Assembly: GCF_042453785.1 (NCBI RefSeq)
Contig: NC_091670.1
Location: 35,661,501 to 35,725,500 of the forward strand
Length of the DNA stretch: 64,000 bases
Direction: 5' to 3'
Source of the DNA: Malus domestica
Taxonomy: Eukaryota > Streptophyta > Magnoliopsida > Rosales > Rosaceae
Below the pieces are notes generated by a model that did no database searches, was not told where the DNA came from, and saw only the letters and a list, made by a program, of their open reading frames with translations. Below are positions 40,853-54,918 of this stretch, piece after piece. Position 1 is the stretch's first letter, and each line of letters opens with the position of its first letter. The translations under genes were made by a program, and so were the position numbers.

Positions 40853-43260
40853 CTTAATTTATGGTAACGTCATTTAATTAGTGTTTTTTCTTTTTATTTT
40901 GTTTATGGACGAGTAAAAAGAAATTGAGATTTCTACAAATATGGAAAAAATATAAAAAAATGTTACCAAAAAATATATATAAAATTAATAAATAATAGGC
41001 AATGTCGGTTCCAACTCTAACTTTGAGGGTCAGATATGTTTATACACCTTATTTTGTTTTTGCTACTAAATTATAATTAGTTTTATTTCTTTCAAAATTC
41101 ACTAGAATCAAACTAATGGTAATGATCGGTAGTGATGACTTTGAGTAGGCTAAATTCAATGTTTAAAACTTTCTAATATAACTTTAGAAAGAAAAAAAGT
41201 TCAAATCCATGATAGGAAAAATTAGGGATGGACCATATACGATACGGTTTGAGAGTAGACTGATACGGAACCAAAACTGAAATTTCTTTCGGTTGGGTAC
41301 AGTTTTTTCGATTTCAAATCTTGCTACCGAAACCGATACCATCCCGATTGACTTTGGTACGAATTCGGTAACATTTGATACCAAAGAGCAGTTGTAAAAG
41401 TTTACTGCAATGATGAAGACGTAGAATTACCACTTTTTCACGTTTAAAACCCAATTAAGGAGCATTACAATGGGTTGAGTTCTAATTGGCCAAAGCTAGC
41501 CATCGTGCATGATGAGTCAAACTGTGAATGCCATGCAAACCGTCCAAAAATATAAACCGGAACATGACATTCCTAACTTTCAATAAAACTCACGAAGGCG
41601 AGACTTTTTAGTTGAAACGACATAAACATAATGTATGGTGCCCCAATAAAACCGACCAAGCCTGCCCTTCATGAATAAGAGGCTTGCATTGTCTACACGT
41701 GGCAGCCAAATTTGTTCGTACCATCTTGTATGTCGGACGAAAATTAAAATAGTATGAGTAATACTATTTATATTATATTTTTATATCATATTTCTATACT
41801 ATTTTAGGTAGTATCTGATATGGACAGCCACATCATTTGAAAAATTTGCAAAACCCAAGGAAAGGAAGGAGAAAGACTCATCATATACCACAATCATCAT
41901 TTAATTAACTAGTTTTTCTTAATTATTAGTTTATTAAATAATGAACTAAATTTAAAAATCTGATTAATTCAAATGATGTGTTTGTCCACATCAAATGCCA
42001 CCTAAGGTAATATGAAAATATATTACAAATAACATTACTCAAATAGTATAAATAGTACATGACAACGTGAAGGAAAACTCTTATTTCTCACATGAGTAGG
42101 ATTTTCTCTCATTTTATTCTCATCACATTCCTTCCCCTCCACTTGCATTTTGTTTTTTGTCTTATTGTCTCTATAAAAAAATCAATATAACATGTTGACG
42201 TGACTTAATCGTAACGGTTCAAGTAGGAGCAAAGGAAAGAGGAGAGAAATTAGGAGGGAAGATAATCCTCTTCTTTCCCACATATGGTGTCATGTGACAA
42301 TTGAGCATGGTACTAGGGAAACCTACCAAGGATGCCCTACACGTATGTTGCAGGGAAATTTGCACATATAATCTATGGTGGACACATTATATCTCACAAT
42401 ACCATATACCAATAATGATACATGTGTACTTTCTACCTACAATAATGTTGTCCATGCAATATATATATAATTTGAACATGTCACGTTTGCTTAGCAGCAT
42501 CTAATGAAACTCAAGGTTTGGAGTTTGGAGTGGTTAGAACAAAATTTGGTGTGATTGGTGACGATCTAATAGTTAAAGAGTTGGTGCGTCCCATCATAAA
42601 AGTAAGCAGTTTGCATGTTAACTTTCCAAAAGAAGGTTTAGTATTATCTGATTTTTTTAATTAATATATATACTCAATGCACTTGTGACTTCATATACAT
42701 ATTAACAAATCCTACTACATCTAAGAACTTTTTTGGGGACGTATAATATTCATTGACATAATTACTAATATATGTGGCCTCGTTAAACTTTGATCAGATC
42801 ACTCAAAGTGAACAACTATCTGCACCGGGATTTTGTAATTCTTCTAATCGTCTAGGTACTTCGTTAATGTGTAAATTTCGATGTCCAAAACGATTGGCAT
42901 GATCTTGAATACAGAAAAAGCTAAGCAATAGATATTTTATATAAGGAGTTTTAAGTCAATATATATATGAACAATGCATTACTTGTATAATAATGCAATG
43001 CAATTTTAAAAAGGGGGTTTTTAACTTTATCCTTAATAAGATTGAAATTTAAAATAAACCTATTGTTATATTACATATTGATTATAGCCCCTTGATGTGT
43101 CATTAATTCAAAATAATTAATGTGCATTTTATTTAATGCTTCCCATTAAATATTTAAATTTATTAATATACAAATTTTAATTTATTTTTTGACCAAAAAA
43201 AAGTTTTTTATTTTTTAAATTTTTAATTTTATTTAACATTCTTCAAACTTGAAAGACTCA

Positions 43261-43765
43261 ATTAATACACCTAAATGTATGTATCGAAATGTATTATATT
43301 GAACTAATGTATTTAAATGTTAGTATCGAGATGTATGTACTAAAATATATGCACCGAAAGATATTATATTAAATTAATGTAACTAAATGTGTGTACCGAT
43401 ATGTATGCACCGAAATGTATGTACCGAAATGTATTATATAGACTTAATGTACCTAAATGTATGCATCGAAATGTGTTATAATGAATTGAATGTACCTAAA
43501 TGAAGAAGACAAAGTATGACACACCCCGATCCTAGAATCAAGGCGTGACGTACTGGGAAGTTGCACGTGAGTTCCCAAAAACAAACCGTGAGGGAATGGT
43601 AAGCCCAAAGCGGACAATATCGTGTTACGGTGGTGGAGCGGGCCCGGGAAGTGATCCGCCCAGGGCCGGGATGTGACAAAGTACATCGAAATATATTGTA
43701 TAACAAAAATTAGTTTATCTAAATGTTTACAACAAAATGTATTACGATAAATTAAATGAAAATTA
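43261..43765. repeat. ATGTATG(T/C)ACCGAA satellite, split by a Cassandra copy
   Basis: Words such as AATGTATGTACCGAAATGTA and TTAATGTACCTAAATGTATG alternate for about 340 bp, interrupted at 43517-43678 by a Cassandra insertion and continuing after it. The composite unit is roughly 40-60 bp, made of smaller ~18-20-bp units. Confidence 0.7.
43517..43678 (+). mobile_element. Short Cassandra-related LTR, copy 3
   Basis: The part from about 43552 (TACTGGGAAGTTGCACGTGA) to the end GGGATGTGACA matches the second half of Cassandra copy 2. It starts TGACACACCCCG and has an exact AAGTA duplication on both sides (43512-43516, 43679-43683). It is a short, degraded fossil of about 160 bp. Confidence 0.75.
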
Positions 43766-44749
43766 TAATTATATAAAATTAATACATTAAAATTAGGAAG
43801 AAAAAGAGAAATAATTAAAAAAATACAAATGTAATTAATAAATTAGGTTATTAACGTATCAAGGCATTAAAATTATATTTTGATCTTACTCATGATTTTA
43901 GTCTAAAAATCATCTTTATCAAGGATTATAAATTTATAATAAAATTTTCTATTTAAAAATTTCGGCAACTAGCTTTAGCTTAAGCTGCTATATCTAATAT
44001 TCTAATTTCTAGTAGTCAACTTAAATTTGGTATGCATTATTTGACCAGTTTTATTTTACCGTAGGGTTTGGGGCGCATTTAGATTTTAGACTTCGTCTAA
44101 TTGTCTGTATGCAATTATGCATCGATGCTTTCTTTTTTCTCGATGGAAGAGGACCCGTTTGTCGCTCAAAACTCAAAAGCAGTGAAAGGAAAGTTCAACT
44201 CTTTGGCTCTGGTCAAAAAGACTCTTTTGTTGGCCATCACTACAAAGTTGATAAAAAAAAATATATATGGTTCACCGCCACATTAACACCTCGGGTCATT
44301 AAAATAAATATATGTGTATGCTTTTGTTTATGAGTCCATGTTTTATTTATATTAAACGTTAGAAGATGATGTATCCGTGTCATGTAAATTATTCTCCTGA
44401 ATCTGTTATTCTCATCAAAAAGTGGTAAAATTAGATTTGATTGGCGAGTCAATGAACTATATTCTATGGTTCAAATTTATTTGTTAAATTTTGTAAAATG
44501 ATTTTCTCCCGTATATTGTTATTATTTGTGAGAGTTTGAACTCGAGTTGGAGGTTCCAAACCTTTGCTCGTTACGTCAATTTCTTGAGGTTTCGACAAGG
44601 ATATATTAAGATCCTTCATGTTGGGTCAATTTCTTAGTACATAACTGGCATTTCTCGTGACCGTCCATATAGTTTGGGCCTTGGAGCCTATTGTGATCTC
44701 AAATCCACTTACAAACTTGGGTTTCCAAATTTCACAAGGTTGGGCCCAA

Positions 44750-44820
44750 ATGTCACGTTAGGGGCTTGGAGAGTTTGGAGCCCTATAAAAACCAAAAACA
44801 AATTCTAGGGTTTTTGGAAA
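44750..44820 (+). promoter_or_regulatory. RPL8 copy 1 core promoter: site II, TATA and telo box
   Basis: TTGGGCCCAAA (about 44741-44751) and TTGGGCC (44677) are TGGGCY site II words. TATAAAAAC is at 44784. CTAGGGTTT at 44805-44813 is a telo box on the reverse strand. Site II plus telo box is the known signature of plant ribosomal-protein promoters. The same trio lies before copy 2. Confidence 0.75.
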
Positions 44821-44841
44821 ACCATTTTGCGCGGCCGCTAG

Positions 44842-46325
<1,484 letters not shown>

Positions 46326-46693
46326 TGAGATTACATTTTCGATTTTATCTACATTCGCCGTGTTTGGACCGTGTTATATTTTATTCAACACTAGTTTGGA
46401 GCATTTTGTGGAGGAAATTTTGTTTGGATGGATCCTTTAATCTGTTGCTTAATATATTATCAGTTTAACAGTCTCAAGATCTGCAAGTTTTGGTAATGTT
46501 GTGGTTTTGGTGCATATTGAAGCTCTACCCTTATTATTCATGAAATTATATTCAAGAAATGTTGGCCAAACACTGAAGCATTTTATCACAGTACAACCTA
46601 ACGTTCGATAAAATATTAACCTTGATTAAATAATAAAATATTCTTTCGGCCTCAACTCGGGCTGGTTTCTACGCTCTAAATGTATAAGATTTT

Positions 46694-46906
46694 ATGGGAA
46701 ATTTTTCCCATTGTCAATCGTATTGTAGATGTCGGGAAAGCTTTCCAAATTTGTAAATGGTCTTGGGTGCTAGGATCAGCGAATGAAGCGGCAAATTTCG
46801 TCGCAGCCTATGTGGGTACATAGATGAGCGAGGAATGCAGGATTGACAGACCACCATCTTCATTGATTAGAATCTTAAACAAAGATGGATTGTCATGTCC
46901 TCCTTA
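46694..46906 (+). pseudogene. LINE-derived RNase H C-terminal remnant
   Basis: One frame reads FPIVNRIVDVG..FQICKWSW, then LGSANEAANFVAAYVG, a stop at 46811-46813, then CRIDRPPSSLIRILNKDG and LSCPP before a stop at 46904-46906. This is the usual end of the RNase H domain of plant non-LTR elements and of genes derived from them. Only the last ~70 codons remain, with one internal stop, so it is dead. Confidence 0.65.
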
Positions 46907-46934
46907 AGTGGTTTATTGGAGTGGGGAATGACGT

Positions 46935-47012
46935 TTGGTTTCTAGTGATATTCTTCTTTACTTACAAATGAGAGGTCTTAGATTCGATTCTTGAATAACA
47001 TCACAAGCTGAT
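46935..47012 (+). repeat. SINE-like copy
   Basis: TGATATTCTTCTTTACTTAC, GAGAGGTCTTAGATTCGATTC and similar words match the reverse of 12910-13054. It follows the LINE remnant directly. Confidence 0.45.
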
Positions 47013-47630
47013 CACCCTTAAAGGAAGAAAACAAACACAATTGTTTTAAGCTTTTTGTATTGTGAATATAATTACATTGCATATTTAGAAGATCTTTCAT
47101 TCAAAGCAAACTTCTTACGAACAAGCCCCTCAAGAGCTTTACGAGTTGAATATGCCCATGCTCAATATTGAATTGTTGGGTCGAGCTTGGTTGAAAAAAT
47201 GAGCCAAACTCGATATAAACTCCAACTGTATCTAGTCGATTGGGGTTTTTATTTGATTTTGCTTTATGTAGAATGATCCATGACCCTCTAATATCTTTTG
47301 AGCATTGGATTAAGAAATTGAAAATAGCTCTTTATCTTCTGAGTTTCTTTCCCTACTCGATGAAAATAATTTAAGTCACTTATTATGACCTCGTTGAGAA
47401 TGATTTTGATGTAGTCCAGACCTAATGGAAATTTTAACGGGTTCATGAGGAAAAAGCTTTTTCCTCATGAACTAAGAAATGCAAAATGAATCTTACTCTA
47501 TTGTCAATAGACTCATTCTCCCATGTGCATTATTTTACAACTATAAATGATTGAAATTCAACTAAATATTGTTTACACATCACAACTGTTCATCCGTGAA
47601 AAAAAATGTGCAGAGAAAATCCCTTTTTAA

Positions 47631-47774
47631 ATGAAAACTAACGAAAAGTCCATAAAAATATTAAGTTTTAATGAAAAATGACAAATAAAGGTGTAGTGAA
47701 TGGTACCAGAAAAAGGTAAAAATGTGATTTTTCGTTAAAAATAAACAGTAGCGGGAGTGTTTCGTTAAAACTCT
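47631..47774. repeat. Dispersed ~150-bp MITE-like element, copy 3
   Basis: Same word order as copies 1 and 2 (ATTAAGTTTTAATGAAAAAT, AAAGGTGTAGTGAATGGTAC, GTGTTTCGTTAAAAC). It ends about 170 bases before the RPL8 copy 2 start codon, next to the promoter. Confidence 0.75.
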
Positions 47775-47804
47775 AAATTTCTAATCGTTGATAGGAGGAA
47801 GGGA

Positions 47805-49525
<1,721 letters not shown>

Positions 49526-49744
49526 AGAGGCTTTTAAGGGATTTATGTTTTCTTTGTTTCCTAAGTTTGCTGTTTCGGAACTGTTTTAATTTACATTCAG
49601 TACTAGATTGGTGCATTTTTGTTCGGTCTGAACCTTTTATGCTTTGATCAATGTATCATGGTTGTAACAGTCAAAACCTTTTCATGTTGTCATATGGTTC
49701 TTGTTCTGTCCGCTGAAGTTCCAGTTGTACGTACAGTTTCACGT

Positions 49745-52700
49745 TCAGACCCCCGCAGTTTCCGTTAGACGGGTTGTATCAAGTTCTCCGCAAGCTGCCA
49801 TAACCTGCATTTTCTTTGAGAATGCCTGAAGTTCGCCGAGATTTTGATTGGTAATACAGGAGAGAGCAGCGGCATAGTCATCTTTCTCTAGCGTTGTGCA
49901 AAACCTTCCCTTGACGAGAGGCGGAGGTGGAATCCGGTCTGCCTCGGTCAAGTGCATCCAGGTTACGTCCAGTAGCTCAACCTGTAACATTCACTCCGTA
50001 CACATTGGACATTTTCAGACAAGTGACAACTATATTCCGAGAGTTGGAACGGAAGTATAAAAAGAAAGAAATGATACCTTTCCGGCCTTGCAAGCGTCCA
50101 GTATCATCCGAGGATGGCGTTTAGCATCGAAGTGAAACACGTGGTGTAACATCCTTTTGTAAACATACTCAAAATCATCCCACCTCTTTTCTGTGACGCA
50201 GGTGTCGAACAAAGTGTTGAAAGTGTAGCTATCTGGTATTATCCGAATCTTATAATCGGATATGCTTCAGGAACAGATCTCTCGCTTTTTCAAACATTCC
50301 GTGGTCCAAGTAAGCCTTCAGCATTATGTTGCAAGTAACGAGATTTGGGGAGCAAAAGTTCTCCATTTGTTTGAAAACATATGCCGCATTTTCAACGAGA
50401 AGGAATGATGGAATAAGCGATCCAACTGTAATGCATGCTGAAGTGCCAAACCAAAATAAATACTAAAAATAGAAAATGGGAATAAATTTCACTCATGTAA
50501 TGAAAAAGACAGCTCAAATTACCTGCATTAGAGCTTCTTGGCACCTTCCAGCACTACAAAGGCATCGAGCAAAGTCATAATAGAGAGCCGCATAACCTAC
50601 TATCCCTCGTCTTTCCATGTTGTGAACAACCGATACAGCCTCATCTATTTTACCTTCTCTCCAAGGAGTGTTCACAACCGTCAATATTATCCATCTACAA
50701 CGGAATATGAGGTGAGACACTAGTCCAGTAGAAATTGTAACATACCTCTGTAAGTTAAAGCGTTTGGTATAGAAATCTTCTGCACTTTCTTGAAAAACTC
50801 GTGAACCAAGTTGTACTTGCCACATGCTAACATCAACTGATTTATTAAAAACGATTTCAGGTATGCATAATTCGAAAGAGATATTCAGGGTAATTTAGCA
50901 TCCTAGTACCAGGCTCATAAATCTCATAAAATCAAACAGATATGCTTCATGAAAATCGTTGTCCAGCTTGTGTCAGTTAAATGATTTATGGATAAGCCTA
51001 GACTGGCCCAAAAAGTTGCACGTAAGAAGCTCCACAGAGAGAGAATGGGCAGAAAGCTATATAAAAATGATTGAGGGGGCTATTAATTAAATTTACTTAA
51101 TTCAACAAAGTTGTACCCTGTTTCATTGACTGCTGAAAATCAAACAGGATATCTACATCAATACCTAAAAACAAGCACACACATGACAAACTAAATTCGT
51201 TATCACTGACTTAATGACAAAAGACAATGCATGAGAACTAAACAGTACAGGCTTAGGAGATATTCAATGGACCGGAAGAAAGAAACTTAGGGCAACTTAT
51301 ACCTCCATGACAAGTCCATAAGTTGTAGCGGCAGGCTGTAGGCCTTGTTGCTTTAACTGCTGCAAAACCCAAAATGCTCCTTCCCATTGTTTGCGCTGAA
51401 CACAAGCATTCAATACCTGCATTTGCAATACATTACACCCATGTATATAGAACTCACACTCATGTTTACATCAATTATCACCAAGTTCTACTTACTGCAT
51501 GGAAGACAACAAGATCCAGCCGAGGATCTGCTCCTGTTTTGAACTTCTTCTTTGGAGGAGATCTCATAGTATCAATCACATCAAAAAGTGCCCTCTTATG
51601 TCCCGCTTGTCCAAGAGTTACAGAAATAGAATGATAAGCTACCAAGTCAGGATACGAGGACATTTGTTCCTGGACAGTAAAGAAAAAAGAAAAGATAACA
51701 TTGGTTGGTCAAAGTACTCTTCTTCCTTTTAACTACAAGTGTGTTTTATGAGCATGAAGCATACTGTAGAAAATAACAATTTATGTGAAATACCAGCATT
51801 GCATGAAATATATTAAGTTCCTCCACAGGTCTCCTTGCCTTTCCAAGTACATCAAGTGCAGTTGTGTATATGTATCTGAATTTCAAAAGGGGAAATGCTT
51901 CAAATTTCTCTCAGATACAATGATTAGTGATAACAATCTTAGATGGTTGTTCAACAAGATAATTAATTGTCATGTGAAATCTAATAGAGTAGTAACAACT
52001 AGCAGGAACCACTTGATTTCTAATTTTATATTACAAGATAAACAATCGCAAGCAGCGTAGTCTAATAAGGTAAATGAGATTACTCTTCGAAAACTCTTAT
52101 TTTGTACCATCCACTAATTGTGACAATTTCTTAAAAGAAACTGTGTTGTAACACTACGATTCAAGCCCACCTAAATGCTGGAATGCTGAAAGGGAGTCTA
52201 AAGCTTCATGATATTCATCATTTGCCATAGTTTGCTAAGGAGTGTATGCCAATCTTTATACTTAATGCTCTAATATTTTCTCAGGGAAAGTACCTGAGCT
52301 TGTGGGATTTGAAACGTTCACGCATTTGAAGCCACTCAATGACTAGTAATACCCGTCTCCAGTTTCCTAGTTTTCCCAATAGCTGGATAACTCTCAATAT
52401 TGAATGATCTGTGAATCTGATTTGTGCACTTCGCATCATCTTTGAAAACATCCACTCAGGCATGTCGATGTCTGCACCATTCAGCCTGTTAAAATAATTA
52501 CTCAACATTAATGAGATCACGAGAATTCATAAGTGCAATACATTAACACGGAGATATTAAGTTTGGTAAATCACAAGAGGGAAATAGAGAAAAATCCAGA
52601 AAAAAGGAGCAAATTTGCCTATCCTCAACAACAAAATCTTTTTAGCACATGACTGTCCCCCTCCCAAGTCGTTATAACAGGAAAGAAACACTTTATAAAC

Positions 52701-54231
52701 TCACAATGATCGTTCAGCAACCCAGTTTACAATTGGAATTAAGTATAGAGTCAAGCGTAAACTACAACTACACGACTATCATGTTGCATAAACTCCAGCT
52801 AGGAAACAGTATATTAAATATTTTTTTCTGCGTGGATTGATGAACTAAAAATTATACAAAACATAATACAGATGGCTATAGAAGGCCAAACTTAGCTTGA
52901 CTTCCATGATGCTTTATACAAAGAAAACGGTAATATAGCCAGTATGACATACTGAACAACTCACTCATACGCCATACCGCCAATACATTTAAACCATTTG
53001 GTCCACTGAAGTACAAGGAATTGTAAACGCCTAAAATCAATAATGTCAGTCTTTTTTTCTAAAAAGAAAATAAGTAACACTAAACTTGTCATCAATAATT
53101 GTAAAGCCAATTTCATCAATCAAAAATGTAATTCTTCGAATATAAGAAGAGGAAAAAGGCATAGAGAGCATACCACTCTGCTAGCTTCTGGATTCTCTGC
53201 TCTATTTCCATATGTGAAACTCGTGGCTTATCCATAATATCACCGAACTCATCAAAACTCTGAAATGCTGCTCTTTCAACCTCCAAACTATTGTCATTAA
53301 ATCTGTTAGGGAAATCCCTACCACTCTTAGTTACACTTCTAGGAACAAGACCTCTATCAGTGGCTTTCTCCGCATTGATGTGGTTCGTCACAACTCCATC
53401 TTCATTTCTAACACCAAATTTGCTTCTTTCAATGGCATTATCCATTGACTTGTAAACTCTCGGGCCATCTTTTGCATTTTGTGTCATTGTACTTCTACTT
53501 CTTCTTCTAGCATACCAGCAACTCTCAGACCATCCTTTTGCATTTTTTGCCATTGTACTTTTACTTTTGACGTCCAATTGCGGTTCTACCCTACCAGTAT
53601 ATTTTGACCTTCTTCCATCTCTTGTCTCTCCCCTCATCATCTTCTTTTCCTTCTCATCCTTGTTGCTCTGTCTGTTATCACATTCATCCTCAAACCCTCG
53701 TTGCCCTTCGCTTTATTCTGCAATTCTGTTTCTATTTCCAAGCGACTCATACCGATTCTCAACTTTTGACGCCTTCTCTCGATTCAAATTCCCTTCAGGC
53801 TCCCCCAATTTTGCATCCTTTCCACTACCCTCAGACAACAGTCTCGTGGAAACACCTCTACTCCTCGAATTATGCTTCGAATTCTCTTCTTTCGATTTCT
53901 GCTGCTTATCTTTATCACTTCTAAGTCTAACAGTCCCCATAACCTTCAAGTACTGATCAAATGACGGCTTAAATTCAAATTCTATCTCCAAAATTTCAGA
54001 CCCTTCCTTCGACACAGCACTAATAAAAGTTCTAGAATTTACAAAATTAATACCAAAAACCCGATTCTTCCTCACATTCTTCTCATATAATCTAACACCG
54101 AAAACAGGTCTCCGAAAAATCGAAAACCCAGATGAAGGAAACGGCTCTGGGGAACAATTCGTGACAAAAATCCCATTACTCTGAAAATTGGAGACACCCA
54201 GTTGAGCATTTGCCATAACCAACTCCACCAT
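49745..54231 (-). pseudogene. EMB2279-like pentatricopeptide-repeat gene, apparently degraded
   Basis: Exon remnants on the minus strand: 54231-53174, 52485-52294, 51875-51794, 51669-51496, 51416-51303, 50836-50746, about 50680-50523, about 50437-50078 and 49981-49745. The N terminus looks like a chloroplast presequence plus a charged linker; motifs such as DMPEWMFSKMMRSAQI, GKLGNWRRVL, DTMRSPPKKKFK, QWEGAFWVLQQLKQ and CSPNLVTCNIMLKAYL mark it as the Arabidopsis At1g30610 (EMB2279) type, a chloroplast RNA factor essential for embryos. Four faults argue against function: an in-frame TAA in exon 1 (53713-53715); an intron at 50745 whose only AG acceptor (50695) would be 51 bp away and break the frame; loss of the conserved KPLVVTYTGLIQAC segment before 50437; and a frame change near 50272. 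Exons 1 to 5 otherwise join in phase, so decay is recent. Assembly error is the alternative. Confidence 0.75.
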
Positions 54232-54918
54232 TTTTCAATTCATCCAACAAATTTCACATACTATCGTTTAAAGTTTGAAACTTTCCTACCCACATGCTGA
54301 GCTACTGAGTGAAAAAATTACAGAAAATACATAGAGAAGAGAAAAGAATGGAATTACAGAGGAGACAAAGTACGAACTTGAAATTGAAGAAGCAGAAGAG
54401 CGACGAGGAGTCGCTCCAACGACAGCAGTCGGAGAAGAAGCTGAATGTCGTTGGAGATACCCATTGGAAACCCGGGAATATCAACGAATATTGGTCGAAA
54501 ATGAAGAGAATATTGGGCCGGGTATAGGCCCAATAAGTGGTCCAGAGCCTGATTTATATTTAAATGATGGAAATTACAATAAAGCCCTAAATGTGGGGCC
54601 TCCGAGGCACAGAATACGACCGTTGGCCACGTAGCTCTTGAACCCCGGAGAGGCATTCAAATTTCAAAAATCTAAAAGTCGGGACAAATAAAGAGAGCGA
54701 GCTGCCACTTTTCTCTCTCGCATTGGCTCTCAGCTGGTCTTGGAGTAAGAGCTTTCAATTTTCAAGCTTTTATATCTTCCTTTTGGAACAAAAGATTTGA
54801 ACTTTATCACCCCAGTTCATCATTTCCACTAGATTTTTGGTCGATTTTTGGAGCGTCCCATGCTCCAATTGAGTGCCAATTTTCAGACATTTTTCTGTAC
54901 AAGTTTTGGTTTTTCACA
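54232..54918. promoter_or_regulatory. Divergent promoter region between PPR and CHUP1-like genes
   Basis: The two start codons are 687 bp apart and face away from each other. TGGGCCGGGTATAGGCCCA near 54513-54531 is an imperfect palindrome holding two site II words in opposite orientation, suited to a two-way promoter. A plus-strand frame of 72 codons (54309-54527), rich in Lys and Gln, precedes the CHUP1-like gene; it could be a small exon or upstream frame but has no recognisable homologue. Confidence 0.5.

Larger units (their letters stand above)
32331..44750. other. Gene-poor, transposon-rich interval (12 kb)
   Basis: After the MUR4 5' UTR region (to about 33300) I can support no gene until RPL8. 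The interval holds two foldback elements, a SINE-like copy, a Mutator-like element with a nested MITE, a ~32-bp satellite, three Cassandra LTRs, a Harbinger-like MITE and a second satellite, listed separately. Stretches 37330-39140, 39550-40550, 40860-43250 and 43770-44650 are AT-rich with only short open frames (under 75 codons, or 110 codons at 39586-39918) that resemble nothing I know. Confidence 0.6.

Noticed and set aside
53567-53956. Plus-strand 129-codon frame
   Set aside because: It is antisense to the first exon of the PPR pseudogene.
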